64,000 nt of DNA from Echinicola sp. 20G. Lineage in GTDB: Bacteria > Bacteroidota > Bacteroidia > Cytophagales > Cyclobacteriaceae. The position numbers were made by a program, and so were the translations under genes. Under the pieces are notes generated by a model. That model had not been told where the DNA came from and made no database searches. It saw nothing but the letters and a program-made list of their open reading frames with translations. The DNA lies in contig NZ_AP024154.1 of the NCBI RefSeq assembly GCF_015533855.1, forward strand, positions 4,718,501 to 4,782,500, in the 5' to 3' direction. Each line of letters begins with the position of its first letter. The stretch's first letter is position 1. Shown piece after piece: positions 44,869 to 54,408 of the stretch.

Positions 44869-46320
44869 TTATTGATAAGTTTTGCCCAGGTCATTGTCTC
44901 TCACCTCAGCCAACTTCTCTTTTAGTCTTGTTTTAAAGTCGCTTACCACCTCTCTATATTGAGGGTTAAGGGCAAGGTTATTGAACTGCAATGGATCCCT
45001 TTCCATGTCAAACAACTCCATTCCTCCATTTCCATCTTCCTCATATTGGATAAAAGCCCATTTCTCACTCCTTAACAAGAATAGTGGCTTCCCTCTCCAT
45101 CTGGAAACCGAAAAAGCCATATCCCTTACTTGATAAGATGGATCATCCAGCGTTTTTACCAAACTTTTTCCTTGAATGGCATTTGGCAATTCCAGCCCCG
45201 CTAGCTCCGCAATGGTTGGATAAAGGTCTATTAACTCAGCAAAAGAATGGCACACGGCAGGTTCTTTTCCTGGTACCTTGATGATCAAAGGGACTTTAGC
45301 CGATTCCTCATGCAAGCTTACTTTCATCCAAAAGTCATGTTCTCCCAAATGAAAACCATGATCAGAAGTAAAAATCACAATGGTATTGTCCTCAAGGCCT
45401 TCTTCCTTCAAGGTTTTCAATACCTTACCCACCTGGGCATCCATGTAGGAAACTGAGGCATAATAAGCCCCAATGGCTTTTTTCTGCTGATCTTCAGACA
45501 TCTGTGCATTGACACTGGTCACGTAATTGATCCCATTGGCTGGGATATCATCCCAGTCTCCTATTACTTTTGGTGGCAAAACCATCTCTTGGTAAGGGAA
45601 TGGTCGGAAATAGTTTTTGGGAGCCACGAAAGGCACGTGAGGTCTTACAAAGCCAACAGCCAAGAAGAAAGGTTCATCCTTATGTGCCCGAATGAGTTCA
45701 GATGCTTTTTCTGCGGTACGGCCATCAGAATGCACCAAATCATCTCCTTCGGCTTTTACAATCGTCATGACATTCCCCCCTTTTCTAGGTAAGGTTCCAT
45801 AAGGATTACCCTGCACCAATTCAGCCTCTCCTTCTGCTGTCCACTCTGGACCTTTGCTGTTAAAACGTTCTTCCCAAGAGGCCTCATCGTCCGCCCCATC
45901 AGACCCCAACTCTATATCAATGGGAACCCCCATGTGATAAATTTTGCTCACACGGGCTGTATAATAATCATTCTGCTTAAAGAGCTGCGACCAAGTAACC
46001 TTATCAGGACCTAAATTCTCCCTTCCACTGGTGTATCCAAATGTCTCTGTAGCGTGTGGATAGTATCCCGACATAAATGAGGCACGGGATGGTCCGCATA
46101 TAGGGAATTGACAATAAGCACTGCTATATAAAGTACCTTCTTTGGCCAACTGATCAATATTTGGAGTGATTTCTATCGGATTACCATATGCTGAAACTGC
46201 TGTGGCAGTAAGGTCATCCGCAATCATAAACAACACATTCAATTTTTCTCTTTTCTGGGCCGAGGCTGCAAAAAAGATAAAACAAAACAGGAAGGTGAGG
46301 ATATTTTTTAAAGGTCTCAA
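44869..46320 (-). CDS. Iduronate-2-sulfatase-like sulfatase (sulfatase 4)
   Basis: The 483-residue protein starts with TTG at 46320, because a stop lies four codons upstream and no ATG precedes the signal peptide (cleaved after ASAQ). It has the metal motif IADDLTATAVSAYG, the formylglycine site CGPSR with Cys75, and HATETFGYTSGR as in the iduronate-2-sulfatase-like subgroup; FTSDHGFHLGEHDFWMK is the second conserved block. The substrate may be a 2-sulfated uronic acid or other sugar. It heads the sulfatase 4 - sulfatase 3 operon. Confidence 0.92.
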   Translation of the reverse strand: MRPLKNILTFLFCFIFFAASAQKREKLNVLFMIADDLTATAVSAYGNPIEITPNIDQLAKEGTLYSSAYCQFPICGPSRASFMSGYYPHATETFGYTSGRENLGPDKVTWSQLFKQNDYYTARVSKIYHMGVPIDIELGSDGADDEASWEERFNSKGPEWTAEGEAELVQGNPYGTLPRKGGNVMTIVKAEGDDLVHSDGRTAEKASELIRAHKDEPFFLAVGFVRPHVPFVAPKNYFRPFPYQEMVLPPKVIGDWDDIPANGINYVTSVNAQMSEDQQKKAIGAYYASVSYMDAQVGKVLKTLKEEGLEDNTIVIFTSDHGFHLGEHDFWMKVSLHEESAKVPLIIKVPGKEPAVCHSFAELIDLYPTIAELAGLELPNAIQGKSLVKTLDDPSYQVRDMAFSVSRWRGKPLFLLRSEKWAFIQYEEDGNGGMELFDMERDPLQFNNLALNPQYREVVSDFKTRLKEKLAEVRDNDLGKTYQ

Positions 46321-46614
46321 TTTAGGTTCTTTTTTATAGATTGAACAGTCAGCTTGAAGAATAAAAGCCTTATGGGTTTAATTATTTAGGCCATCAGCCA
46401 AAACAAATTTAAAAAAATATACATAACTTTAACTTTATTTTAACAAAACATACAATATCTATTAGCATTTTTTTCATAAACATTTTTCAACACTAAAACA
46501 TGATGTTCATTTTAACCATTAATTAATCAACAAAGTAAAACGAAAGCACTTCTTAGAGCGTTGTAAAGGGTGATTATCTAAAATAAATTTCTTAATACTT
46601 TTAACCCTAAAATT

Positions 46615-47190
46615 ATGTCTAAGAAAATTTTGATGCTGGTTGGTGACTATGTAGAAGACTATGAAGCCATGGTGCCTTTTCAAGCCATGCTTTCCGTTGG
46701 GCTTGAAGTCGATACAATTGCCCCGGAAAGAAAAAAGGGAGATACAGTTCCCACTGCTGTCCATGATTTTGTAGGCGATCAAACTTACAAGGAAACCCCA
46801 GGACACCGATTTGGAATCACTACTGATTTTGACCAGGTAGATCCAGCTGACTATGATGGGCTTTATGTAGCTGGAGGTAGAGCTCCTGAATACATCCGTC
46901 TAAATGAAAAAGTAATCAAGATTACCCAACACTTTTTTGAGAAGGACAAGCCTGTTGCAGCCATCTGCCACGGAATACAAATTCTCACCACGGCAAAAGT
47001 GTTAAAAGGAAGAACCCTAACAGCTTATGTAGCAGTAGGTCCTGATATCGAACTGGCAGGAGGAACCTGGAAAAACATCCCAGCTGATGAGGCTATTGTG
47101 GATGGTAACCTTGTTACCTCCCCAGCTTGGCCTGGCCACCCTGCTATTCTAAAGGAATTTTATAAGCTTTTGGGAATCAGTATTGGATAA
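46615..47190 (+). CDS. DJ-1/PfpI family protein
   Basis: The 191-residue protein has the class-I glutamine-amidotransferase-like fold: KILMLVGDYVEDYEAMVPFQ at the start (Glu14 or Glu17 as third active residue) and the nucleophile elbow AAICHGIQIL with Cys118-His119. Relatives are PfpI peptidase, YhbO and protein deglycases active under stress. No signal peptide, so cytosolic. It is followed by a strong terminator and is not part of the sulfatase cluster, from which a 294-nt spacer separates it. Confidence 0.9.
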   Translation: MSKKILMLVGDYVEDYEAMVPFQAMLSVGLEVDTIAPERKKGDTVPTAVHDFVGDQTYKETPGHRFGITTDFDQVDPADYDGLYVAGGRAPEYIRLNEKVIKITQHFFEKDKPVAAICHGIQILTTAKVLKGRTLTAYVAVGPDIELAGGTWKNIPADEAIVDGNLVTSPAWPGHPAILKEFYKLLGISIG

Positions 47191-47212
47191 TAAAGTCTCT
47201 CGTCAAAAACGA

Positions 47213-47250
47213 ATCAAAATGCCCAAACCTAGCGTTTGGGCATTTTGATT
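47213..47250 (+). terminator. Terminator of the DJ-1/PfpI gene
   Basis: A perfect 16-bp stem (ATCAAAATGCCCAAAC / GTTTGGGCATTTTGAT) around CTAGC is followed by TTT. Confidence 0.88.
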
Positions 47251-47296
47251 TTAAACATTTTTCCGTCATGAATGTCTTATAGTAAAAACTATTCAA

Positions 47297-48712
47297 GTGA
47301 AGATCTTACTGACAGGCGCTACAGGATATATTGGAAAAAGAATCCTTCCAGCTTTGGTGTATCACGGACACCAAGTAGTTTGTTGTGTACGGGACCGGAA
47401 TAGATTTACTTTTCCTTCATCACTTCATGGCCAAGTGGAAGTCGTGGAAGTCGACTTTCTAAAAGAGAATACCCTAAACAATATACCCAAAGATATAGAT
47501 GGGGCTTATTATTTGATTCATTCCATGTCCACAGCCGAGAATTTCAGTGAATTGGAGCTTAAATCGGCCCAGAACTTTAGAAAATGTATGGATACGACAA
47601 CCGCCCAACATGTAATTTACTTGGGTGGTATCATCAATAACGAAGTACTATCCAAGCACCTGCTATCTCGAAAGGCTGTTGAAGATGAATTGTCTAAAGG
47701 AAAATATCATTTTACGGCACTGAGAGCAGGAATCATTATTGGTTCAGGAAGTGCATCTTTTGAAATCATCAGGGACTTGGTGGAAAAATTACCGATAATG
47801 ATCGCTCCAAGATGGTTGCATACGAAATGCCAACCCATCGCCATACGCAATGTCATAGCCTACCTAAGCCGTTCTCTTTTCAACCCAATCACTTATGACA
47901 AACACTTTGATATCGGAGGGCCAGATATCTTAACCTATAAAGCCATGTTATTAGGCTATGCTAAAAATCGGGATCTTAGGAGGTCTATTTGGGTGGTTCC
48001 GGTTATGACTCCCCGACTCTCCTCGTATTGGCTTTTTTTCGTTACCAGTACTACTTACAAGCTAGCAGTGGCTTTGGTTGATAGCATGAAGGTAGAGGTC
48101 GTTTGTAAGCCAAACAACCTTGCCCAAGCGTTGGAAATTGACCCTATCCCCTATCAAACAGCTTTGAGCAGGGCTTTCACGAAAATTGAATCACAAGAGG
48201 TGATCTCTAGTTGGAAGGATTCATTGATCAGTGGTCGTTTTGATCAGAATATTTCAGAGTTTATTAAAGTTCCTAAACATGGCTGCATGCAGGACCAGAG
48301 GTCTTTGCCAGTCCATGATGAACAGCAATCCCTAGAAAAAATTTGGCAAATAGGTGGAGATACTGGTTGGTATTATGGCAACTGGCTTTGGAAGTTCAGG
48401 GGATTTCTGGACAAATTAGTGGGTGGCGTTGGACTCAGAAGGGGAAGAACGCATGTCCATACTATAAACACAGGAGATTCGGTGGATTTCTGGAGAGTAT
48501 TATATGCTCAAAAGGAGGAAAAAAGGTTGTTACTTTATGCGGAGATGAAAGTACCTGGAGATGCTTGGCTGGAATTCAAAATAGAAAAAGGTGTGCTCAC
48601 CCAAACTGCCACCTTCCGCCCCAAAGGACTTTGGGGCAGAATTTATTGGTATGCAGTCTATCCTTTCCATGGCCCCATTTTTGGAGGCATGATCAGGAAA
48701 TTGGCTAATTAA
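47297..48712 (+). CDS. SDR-type NAD(P)-binding protein with DUF2867 domain
   Basis: The 471-residue protein starts with GTG. Residues 1-230 form an atypical SDR/NmrA-like Rossmann domain (MKILLTGATGYIGKRILPAL; GYVKMA-type catalytic Tyr is not clear), followed by a linking part and a C-terminal DUF2867 domain (PF11066, about 320-470) with GGVGLRRGRTHVHTINTGDSVD-type text and WGRIYWYAVYPFHGPIF at the end. The group is a common but uncharacterised fusion in Bacteroidota and Actinobacteria. It probably binds NAD(P) and a lipid-like ligand in the DUF2867 fold. Confidence 0.88.
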   Translation: MKILLTGATGYIGKRILPALVYHGHQVVCCVRDRNRFTFPSSLHGQVEVVEVDFLKENTLNNIPKDIDGAYYLIHSMSTAENFSELELKSAQNFRKCMDTTTAQHVIYLGGIINNEVLSKHLLSRKAVEDELSKGKYHFTALRAGIIIGSGSASFEIIRDLVEKLPIMIAPRWLHTKCQPIAIRNVIAYLSRSLFNPITYDKHFDIGGPDILTYKAMLLGYAKNRDLRRSIWVVPVMTPRLSSYWLFFVTSTTYKLAVALVDSMKVEVVCKPNNLAQALEIDPIPYQTALSRAFTKIESQEVISSWKDSLISGRFDQNISEFIKVPKHGCMQDQRSLPVHDEQQSLEKIWQIGGDTGWYYGNWLWKFRGFLDKLVGGVGLRRGRTHVHTINTGDSVDFWRVLYAQKEEKRLLLYAEMKVPGDAWLEFKIEKGVLTQTATFRPKGLWGRIYWYAVYPFHGPIFGGMIRKLAN

Positions 48713-48738
48713 TTGGAGTGCCCCCCTTTAACCCAAAA

Positions 48739-51330
48739 TCAATCTTCCTCAGAGCATTTTCCTTCTTCGATATCACTTCTTGTGGGATTATACCCATTCT
48801 TCTGCACATCATAAACATAAACTATCCCTTTGGTAATCAAGTTTGTCAAAGAACAAAAATCATAGAGCAAACTATTGTCAAAAATCTCCAATTCGTAATT
48901 TTTGTTGCTTCCAAACTCATTTCCCACTGAATTTAGGTTTTCAAGGCCTTGAAGACTTGCTAATGTGTGACACATCTCTATTTTCAAATTTCTTCCTATT
49001 GTCTTAATAGAAGACATAGCTGAGATGTCAGTTAGCCTCGTATTACCGTATAACTCAAAAGAAAACCTCAAGTCTGCATCAAAGTACAAACCGCTTAAAC
49101 TCCTCAATGAAGAGCATTCGGAAATACTCACGCCTCCGTGGATTTTACCGGAAGGAAGCATCAATCCTTCTAAACTTTCCAGATTTGAATTTTGAAGAAT
49201 TTGCAATCCCGAAATAGATTCAATTGACGTATCGAAATCATCAAAATTCACCAACGCCTCCATTTTCTCCAGTACTAATTCGGAAAAACCGCTGATATGA
49301 TCCAATCCTTTTAATGAAGCAAGTCGCCTATTGTCATTCAGTGTAAGACTTTTGATTTCCTGAATGTTTTCCAAACCTTCCAAATTTACCAGGTAAGGAT
49401 TTTCGCTTATCTCCATTATTTCTTTTATAATGCTTAGACTGGATATACCTTTTAAGGTTTTTAACGCACTGTTTTTCTCTATATTAATTCTCCCATTTAC
49501 CTTTTGTAAGTTCTCCAGCCCTTCAAGATTTTCCAGTTTGTTAACCTCACTAATGATAAGGCCTAAATTTATTTCAACAAGACTGTTTAGGCCATTTAAG
49601 CTCTTCAAGCCGCTGCATTTTTCAAGTATCAAGGAGCCACCAATTTTCATCAAGCCTTTCAGGCCTGAAATATCAGTGATCACATCTTCACCAGTGGATT
49701 TATCCGTTATTTCCAAATTTCCTTTAATGAACTCAGCTTGATATTTCGAGAACTTGTCCACATCCGCTTGGGTTTCCAAAACCAAATTGCCGCTATATTC
49801 TCCATCAACTACAGGGTTTTCTTCAACCAGCTCGATCACCAAAGGATGTTCTCTATCATGCCCCTGTAAACTATCCGTGCTGAAAATGTACTTAAATTCT
49901 TCATACCCTTCAGATTGGACTTTGAGATAGACCTCATCATTGACAATATGGTCTTCATAGAGATTGACTCTGGTTGTTTGGTTTATTTCTTTCTCCGTTG
50001 ATCCATTTGCACCGATCAACAGTCTTCCCGTTAGAAGTTTACCAGGAGTATCCTTTTCCTGTAGCCGCACGTAAAAGAATAGTGACACCGGATCTTTAAA
50101 CTTCACCTTGTCTGGATCAAAGCCAAACTCAAAGGGCATAAAACCCTGGGTATTCATGACTGCGTATGAAGCTTGGTTGATTTCCTCATCAATCGTCACC
50201 GGGAGAGACAGAGGGAGGCTATACCTGTAATATTCTCTCAGGTAGCCATCAATGGGAACAGCAAAAAGCACCTCACCTTCCTCATCCTCCAAATACAATT
50301 CAACAATAGAATAATTTCCTTTTGGCAGGAAAATTTCTTCCAAAAAATAACCCCTATTCTCTTTATACACATCCAACTCCACATACACCTCCAACTCCAC
50401 CTCTTCATAATCCGTAGCTCCTCCATCCTTCTGGACAATCGTAATATGTGCCTTAGCCACGTCTTCCATGGCATTAAAGCCTTTACCTTGAACATAGCTA
50501 GAAGACAACGCTTGCACGCCAGCCCTAAAGGCATAAGTGGACTGCTCCTTTTCCATTTCGATAAGCAGCGGATCTTTTATGTACTTAAGTAAGCTGTCTT
50601 TTTGTAAAACCACATCTACGCGCTCGTATCCCTCGGAAATTAAATAAAAGGAAAACGCACCGTCTTTGAAATAATCTTCTTTTAGCAAAATCCGTGTAAT
50701 CGAATCCAACTCAATTTCATCGTGTTTTACACTTTTAAGCCTCAATTCCCCAGTCAGGAAATTGCTTGGATTTGCCTTATCTACAAGGCCAATGCTAAAA
50801 AAATCTGCAGTCTCAAATACTATCTCATCAGGATCAAAACCAAACTCCTCCGGAGTAAAACCCAAAGTAGACAATACTTCCAATATCACCGTCTTTATAG
50901 AACTGCTTTTCTCTACTGTAAAAGGAATAGGCAATTGTTTATCAATATAGGCTTGAAGTTTGCCTGATACCGGAACAGCAAAAAGCGTCGTCCCCTCTCC
51001 ATCCAACAAGTACAGCTCCGTAACTTTATAATCTCCAAATGGCAAAAAAACTTCTTCTGCATAAAACACACCATCCGACTCAAATAACTCCAGCTCTGTT
51101 TTGGTATATTCTGTAGCTGTACCATCTGCTTTGGTGATAGTTACCAAAGCCTTCACTACTAGGCTAAAATCATTGCTTTGCTCTCTCGCCTGAATATTTC
51201 CATCGGGCAGCTTAAAACCAAAAGACACTGGAGAGGAACCTGCTACTGGCTCAGGGAAGTCTTTAGAGCACGATGAAAAAATGGCTATAGCTGAAAACAT
51301 AATCCCCACAAAATTTAGTTTGAAGTTCAT
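48739..51330 (-). CDS. Large lipoprotein with duplicated N-terminal domain and LRR-like repeats
   Basis: The 863-residue protein has a lipoprotein signal ending FSSC (Cys21). Residues about 30-265 and 270-510 are two copies of one domain: each contains FGFDPD (EEFGFDPDEIVF and FEFGFDPDKVKF), LPFGDYKVTELYLLDGEGTTLFAVPVSG or its counterpart, and a YAF/YGF core. From about 525 to 850 come leucine-rich, receptor-L-like repeats of about 23 residues such as GLKSLNGLNSLVEINLGLII and NLEGLENLQKVNGRINIEKN. It probably binds proteins or glycans at the cell surface. No partner gene is next to it. Confidence 0.75.
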   Translation of the reverse strand: MNFKLNFVGIMFSAIAIFSSCSKDFPEPVAGSSPVSFGFKLPDGNIQAREQSNDFSLVVKALVTITKADGTATEYTKTELELFESDGVFYAEEVFLPFGDYKVTELYLLDGEGTTLFAVPVSGKLQAYIDKQLPIPFTVEKSSSIKTVILEVLSTLGFTPEEFGFDPDEIVFETADFFSIGLVDKANPSNFLTGELRLKSVKHDEIELDSITRILLKEDYFKDGAFSFYLISEGYERVDVVLQKDSLLKYIKDPLLIEMEKEQSTYAFRAGVQALSSSYVQGKGFNAMEDVAKAHITIVQKDGGATDYEEVELEVYVELDVYKENRGYFLEEIFLPKGNYSIVELYLEDEEGEVLFAVPIDGYLREYYRYSLPLSLPVTIDEEINQASYAVMNTQGFMPFEFGFDPDKVKFKDPVSLFFYVRLQEKDTPGKLLTGRLLIGANGSTEKEINQTTRVNLYEDHIVNDEVYLKVQSEGYEEFKYIFSTDSLQGHDREHPLVIELVEENPVVDGEYSGNLVLETQADVDKFSKYQAEFIKGNLEITDKSTGEDVITDISGLKGLMKIGGSLILEKCSGLKSLNGLNSLVEINLGLIISEVNKLENLEGLENLQKVNGRINIEKNSALKTLKGISSLSIIKEIMEISENPYLVNLEGLENIQEIKSLTLNDNRRLASLKGLDHISGFSELVLEKMEALVNFDDFDTSIESISGLQILQNSNLESLEGLMLPSGKIHGGVSISECSSLRSLSGLYFDADLRFSFELYGNTRLTDISAMSSIKTIGRNLKIEMCHTLASLQGLENLNSVGNEFGSNKNYELEIFDNSLLYDFCSLTNLITKGIVYVYDVQKNGYNPTRSDIEEGKCSEED

Positions 51331-51543
51331 TGAGATTGAATTTTATTGTTAAAAAACTGACCAAGCACCTTGAAAAATTGGAAGCTTTACATTCCGTTTT
51401 TCAAAACTGAAATTAGCCTTAGTAAAAATATATCGTTTGCAAAGTATTTAAAAATTGCATTTCAAATATATTAAAAAGAATTATAAATACATAAATCTTT
51501 ATTTTAAAAACAATAAAGATTAGTTACAATCTGCTTACTGAAC

Positions 51544-51573
51544 ATAAAAAAACCGCTAAATCAACTTTAGCGG
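51544..51573 (-). terminator. Terminator of the acyltransferase operon
   Basis: CCGCTAAA / TTTAGCGG (8 bp, 5-nt loop) is followed on the minus strand by a run of seven T, 25 nt after the stop at 51599. Confidence 0.88.
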
Positions 51574-51598
51574 CTTCACTCTTTCTTTAATAAAAGTC

Positions 51599-52555
51599 TT
51601 AATCTTTTACTTTTTTGTCGAAATCCTTATCACGTTCATAGGTTTCTATATGTCTCTCTTTTTTGGTATCATAGATATCCGCTATAGTGATCATAATCCC
51701 TGTCTCTTCCACAGCACCAAATTCATTGTTCATAGCTGTACCAAAAGTCTTCATGGTGGGAGACAAATTCATATAAGTGTTGATCAAAGGTGGGATATTT
51801 TCACCAAGCGCTCTTACACGCGTGTTCAATTCTTTATACCCCTCCTTATAGTCAAGTCCCTCAAAAACCCCTTCAATAGAACTGATATCAGTCTTGTATG
51901 GTAATGGGGTTAAAGGTTCTACCAAGTGCTCTTTATCTGGAAAATAATGGTTCATAAAGTAAAGTAACAAGTCTCTGGCCTCTGCATTAAAGTGAGGATA
52001 CATGGTTACTTTTCCAAACAAATATTTTACTTCAGGATGCAAAACCACCACAGCTCCCAATCCGTCCCACAGATTATCCAATGAAAACACGCCTTTTCGG
52101 TTGTCTTTCCTCGGCTGGTATTTAGGCTGGACAAAAGACCTGCCCAACTCAATGGTATATGGCAAATAATCTTTTTTGAACTTATCCGTAAATTTAAAAA
52201 GGTGGGCGGTAGATAGGTTTACCTCACCGTGATCATTAAGCCCAGCTTTGTTACAATCTATCAATCTATAACCTGCAATGATTTCTTCCTCAACAGGATT
52301 CCAAGCAATCAATTGCTCATAACAATTTTCACAGGTATCATTTTCATCTATATCAATAGGAAGGCCTGTACCTCCCCCTGCTCCCCTAAAGGTCAGCTCT
52401 CTGAGTCTTCCGATTTCTTGCATGACATTGGGCGAATTATGGTGGTTCACCAAGTAAACCTGATTGTCACCATTATTGGTATGTCGAAGAAAGCGCTCAA
52501 GCGTCAACTCCCTTTTTAAAATATCCTTATCTACAGGGGCTATAATATCTTGCAT
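51599..52555 (-). CDS. glsB: GNAT-type N-acyltransferase, glycine/ornithine-lipid type
   Basis: The 318-residue protein matches the GNAT acyltransferase group (PF13444): RELTFRGAGGGTGLPID near residue 53, EIIAGYRLIDCNKAG, GRSFVQPKYQP and a pocket GKVTMYPHFN. Such enzymes join a 3-hydroxy acyl group to the amine of glycine or ornithine. It lies 6 nt behind a PlsC-type acyltransferase gene, the pair that in Bacteroides makes glycine lipids (GlsB then GlsA). The gene symbol rests on this context. The product would be N-acylated amino acid for membrane lipids. Confidence 0.8.
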   Translation of the reverse strand: MQDIIAPVDKDILKRELTLERFLRHTNNGDNQVYLVNHHNSPNVMQEIGRLRELTFRGAGGGTGLPIDIDENDTCENCYEQLIAWNPVEEEIIAGYRLIDCNKAGLNDHGEVNLSTAHLFKFTDKFKKDYLPYTIELGRSFVQPKYQPRKDNRKGVFSLDNLWDGLGAVVVLHPEVKYLFGKVTMYPHFNAEARDLLLYFMNHYFPDKEHLVEPLTPLPYKTDISSIEGVFEGLDYKEGYKELNTRVRALGENIPPLINTYMNLSPTMKTFGTAMNNEFGAVEETGIMITIADIYDTKKERHIETYERDKDFDKKVKD

Positions 52556-52561
52556 AAAAAC

Positions 52562-53389
52562 TTAACTTTCTGTGGCTAAGGAATAAACTACTTCTTTTAC
52601 CTCCTCTGCCCAGTCCTTTTCACTTTTTGATTCATCAAAATACTGGTAAGAAATTGGTTTTCCTACATGTATGGTCACTTTTTTATTCTTTTGGCCAAAC
52701 ATTTCATCTGCTAAATACATCATCTCAATATTTGCTTTGATGCCTATTTTTTTCCTGATATTGGCCAAGTTGTAAAAGAAAGAGGAGTTCTTTCCATCAA
52801 TATATACCGGTACCACATTCTTATGGTACTTCTTGGCTTTACTGATAAAACTCTTCTTCCATTCCAAGTCCTTGATTCCTTCCTTTTGCTTTCTTGAAAC
52901 CAGACCGGCTGGAAAAACAAGCACCGCATGGTCTCCAGCATAGGTCTCTTCGATAAGTTTGGCTGCTGACCTTCCATGACTTCCATGTTTATTTACTGGG
53001 ATAAACAAAGGCTCAAAGTTTTTGATATTGGTCAGGATATCATTGACCAGAAACCTTAAATCCTGTCTGTATTTGCCTAGGGCATACATAAAAGCAATGC
53101 CATCCAATCCTCCCAAAGGATGGTTGGATGCAAATATAACAGGTTCTTCCATTGGAATATTTTCCGCACCAAGGAGCTCTATTTTGACACCAAAATCATG
53201 AATGAGTGCATTGACAAATTCCAGTCCATATAAATGGCCGTAATCTCCCATCATGCGGTTCACATCATCTTCATGGGCGATTCTCCGAATATAGTTCAAT
53301 ACAAAACCCGGAATCCATTTTAGCAATGAAGGATTCTTGTCCTTGATCACCTTCTTTATCTCAATAAATTTCTTTTGTGACTCGTCCAA
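52562..53389 (-). CDS. glsA: PlsC-type O-acyltransferase, glycine/ornithine-lipid type
   Basis: The 275-residue protein has the lysophospholipid-acyltransferase motifs: FASNHPLGGLDGIAF (HPxxxxD), FIPVNKHGSHGRSA, and LVFPAGLVSR. The start is a TTG at 53389, since no ATG or GTG lies in frame before the upstream stop. In the family it adds the second fatty acid to the hydroxyl group of an N-acyl amino acid or to lysophosphatidate. The adjacent N-acyltransferase points to amino-acid lipids. It is first in the operon; ordinary phospholipid PlsC activity is the alternative. Confidence 0.8.
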   Translation of the reverse strand: MDESQKKFIEIKKVIKDKNPSLLKWIPGFVLNYIRRIAHEDDVNRMMGDYGHLYGLEFVNALIHDFGVKIELLGAENIPMEEPVIFASNHPLGGLDGIAFMYALGKYRQDLRFLVNDILTNIKNFEPLFIPVNKHGSHGRSAAKLIEETYAGDHAVLVFPAGLVSRKQKEGIKDLEWKKSFISKAKKYHKNVVPVYIDGKNSSFFYNLANIRKKIGIKANIEMMYLADEMFGQKNKKVTIHVGKPISYQYFDESKSEKDWAEEVKEVVYSLATES

Positions 53390-53582
53390 AGATGGATTAT
53401 TTAAACAAATCCCCCCAAACGAAAACCATCAATCCATAAGAAATTGATTAGCAATCACATGAGGATAATTCAATTTTTTAAGCTTATCTATTCCCAAGTC
53501 ATTTGGACAACTTGGAAGCCTAAAAATACAAAAAAATCACAAAGGGACACTTAAAAAGTCTACTGAGAGAAACTCAAAAAAG

Positions 53583-54404
53583 CTATTGTATTGTAATTGA
53601 TTCAGATATAACCGGAGATACCATAAAATATCCCAAAGCAGGATCTTGTCCCTTTACCAGTTCAATATTGCTTTGTGGGTTTTGTGGTGGTGGGCTAAAA
53701 AGACCTCCATCGTTATAAAGCAGGCCCACTAAATCCTGAAGGTAATTATAGGCGCTTTTGTTCAATCTGAACAAGGTCACTTTAGCCTCATCCCCTTTCT
53801 TGAAAGGAATATTATCCAATTCAAAACCATCCTCTATCACCCCAGTGCCAAAAGTGTCATCAAATAAAAGGTAGTCTCCCTTTCTGTTCAGTAAAGTATC
53901 ATTTCTCACCACCCTAATGCGATAATAGTTGTTCTCATCAAACGGTATCTTCCCATGTAGCTTCAAATAATATCCTGCCTGCCTGAACGCCTGTTTTTCA
54001 TGATAAGTGTAACTCAAACTATCCAATTCCGGAGCTTCCAGCAATTCTCCGGAAGACTCATATTCATTATTGCCTACCTTAACTTTCAAGGTGTAATGCT
54101 CGCCCGCTACTCCATCAAGATTGGTTCCTGGCAAGTAGGTTTCGGTTTTACTGGAAAAAAAGAACTCAATTTCCCTATTTCTTTCATGATGGTATATGGA
54201 GACCTTAGCATTTGAAATAGGCTGATAATATGATGAATCATAATAGCCCTTGCTTTTAGTAATCCGAACTTGGTTGAAAGACCTTGTATCTGTCCAAAAG
54301 CCTTCAATTACAGTACTGGAAGGCCCTTCCCTCAACTCCAATATGACTTCTTCTTGACAGGAAAAAAGTAGAAAAACCAGAAATATTAACCGATTGATTT
54401 TCAT
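53583..54404 (-). CDS. DUF4249 lipoprotein paired with TonB receptor
   Basis: The ATG at 54404 is chosen because it lies 4 nt after the receptor stop and leads straight into a lipoprotein signal ending LLFSC; 273 residues. DUF4249 (PF14054) is seen in VIEGFWTDTRSFNQVRITKS, AKVSIYHHERN and the C-terminal FSPPPQNPQSNI region. Proteins of this family are always found next to TonB-dependent receptors and act like SusD-type surface partners. Together with the gene upstream it should take up an unknown ligand. Confidence 0.9.
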   Translation of the reverse strand: MKINRLIFLVFLLFSCQEEVILELREGPSSTVIEGFWTDTRSFNQVRITKSKGYYDSSYYQPISNAKVSIYHHERNREIEFFFSSKTETYLPGTNLDGVAGEHYTLKVKVGNNEYESSGELLEAPELDSLSYTYHEKQAFRQAGYYLKLHGKIPFDENNYYRIRVVRNDTLLNRKGDYLLFDDTFGTGVIEDGFELDNIPFKKGDEAKVTLFRLNKSAYNYLQDLVGLLYNDGGLFSPPPQNPQSNIELVKGQDPALGYFMVSPVISESITIQ

Positions 54405-54408
54405 TTGA

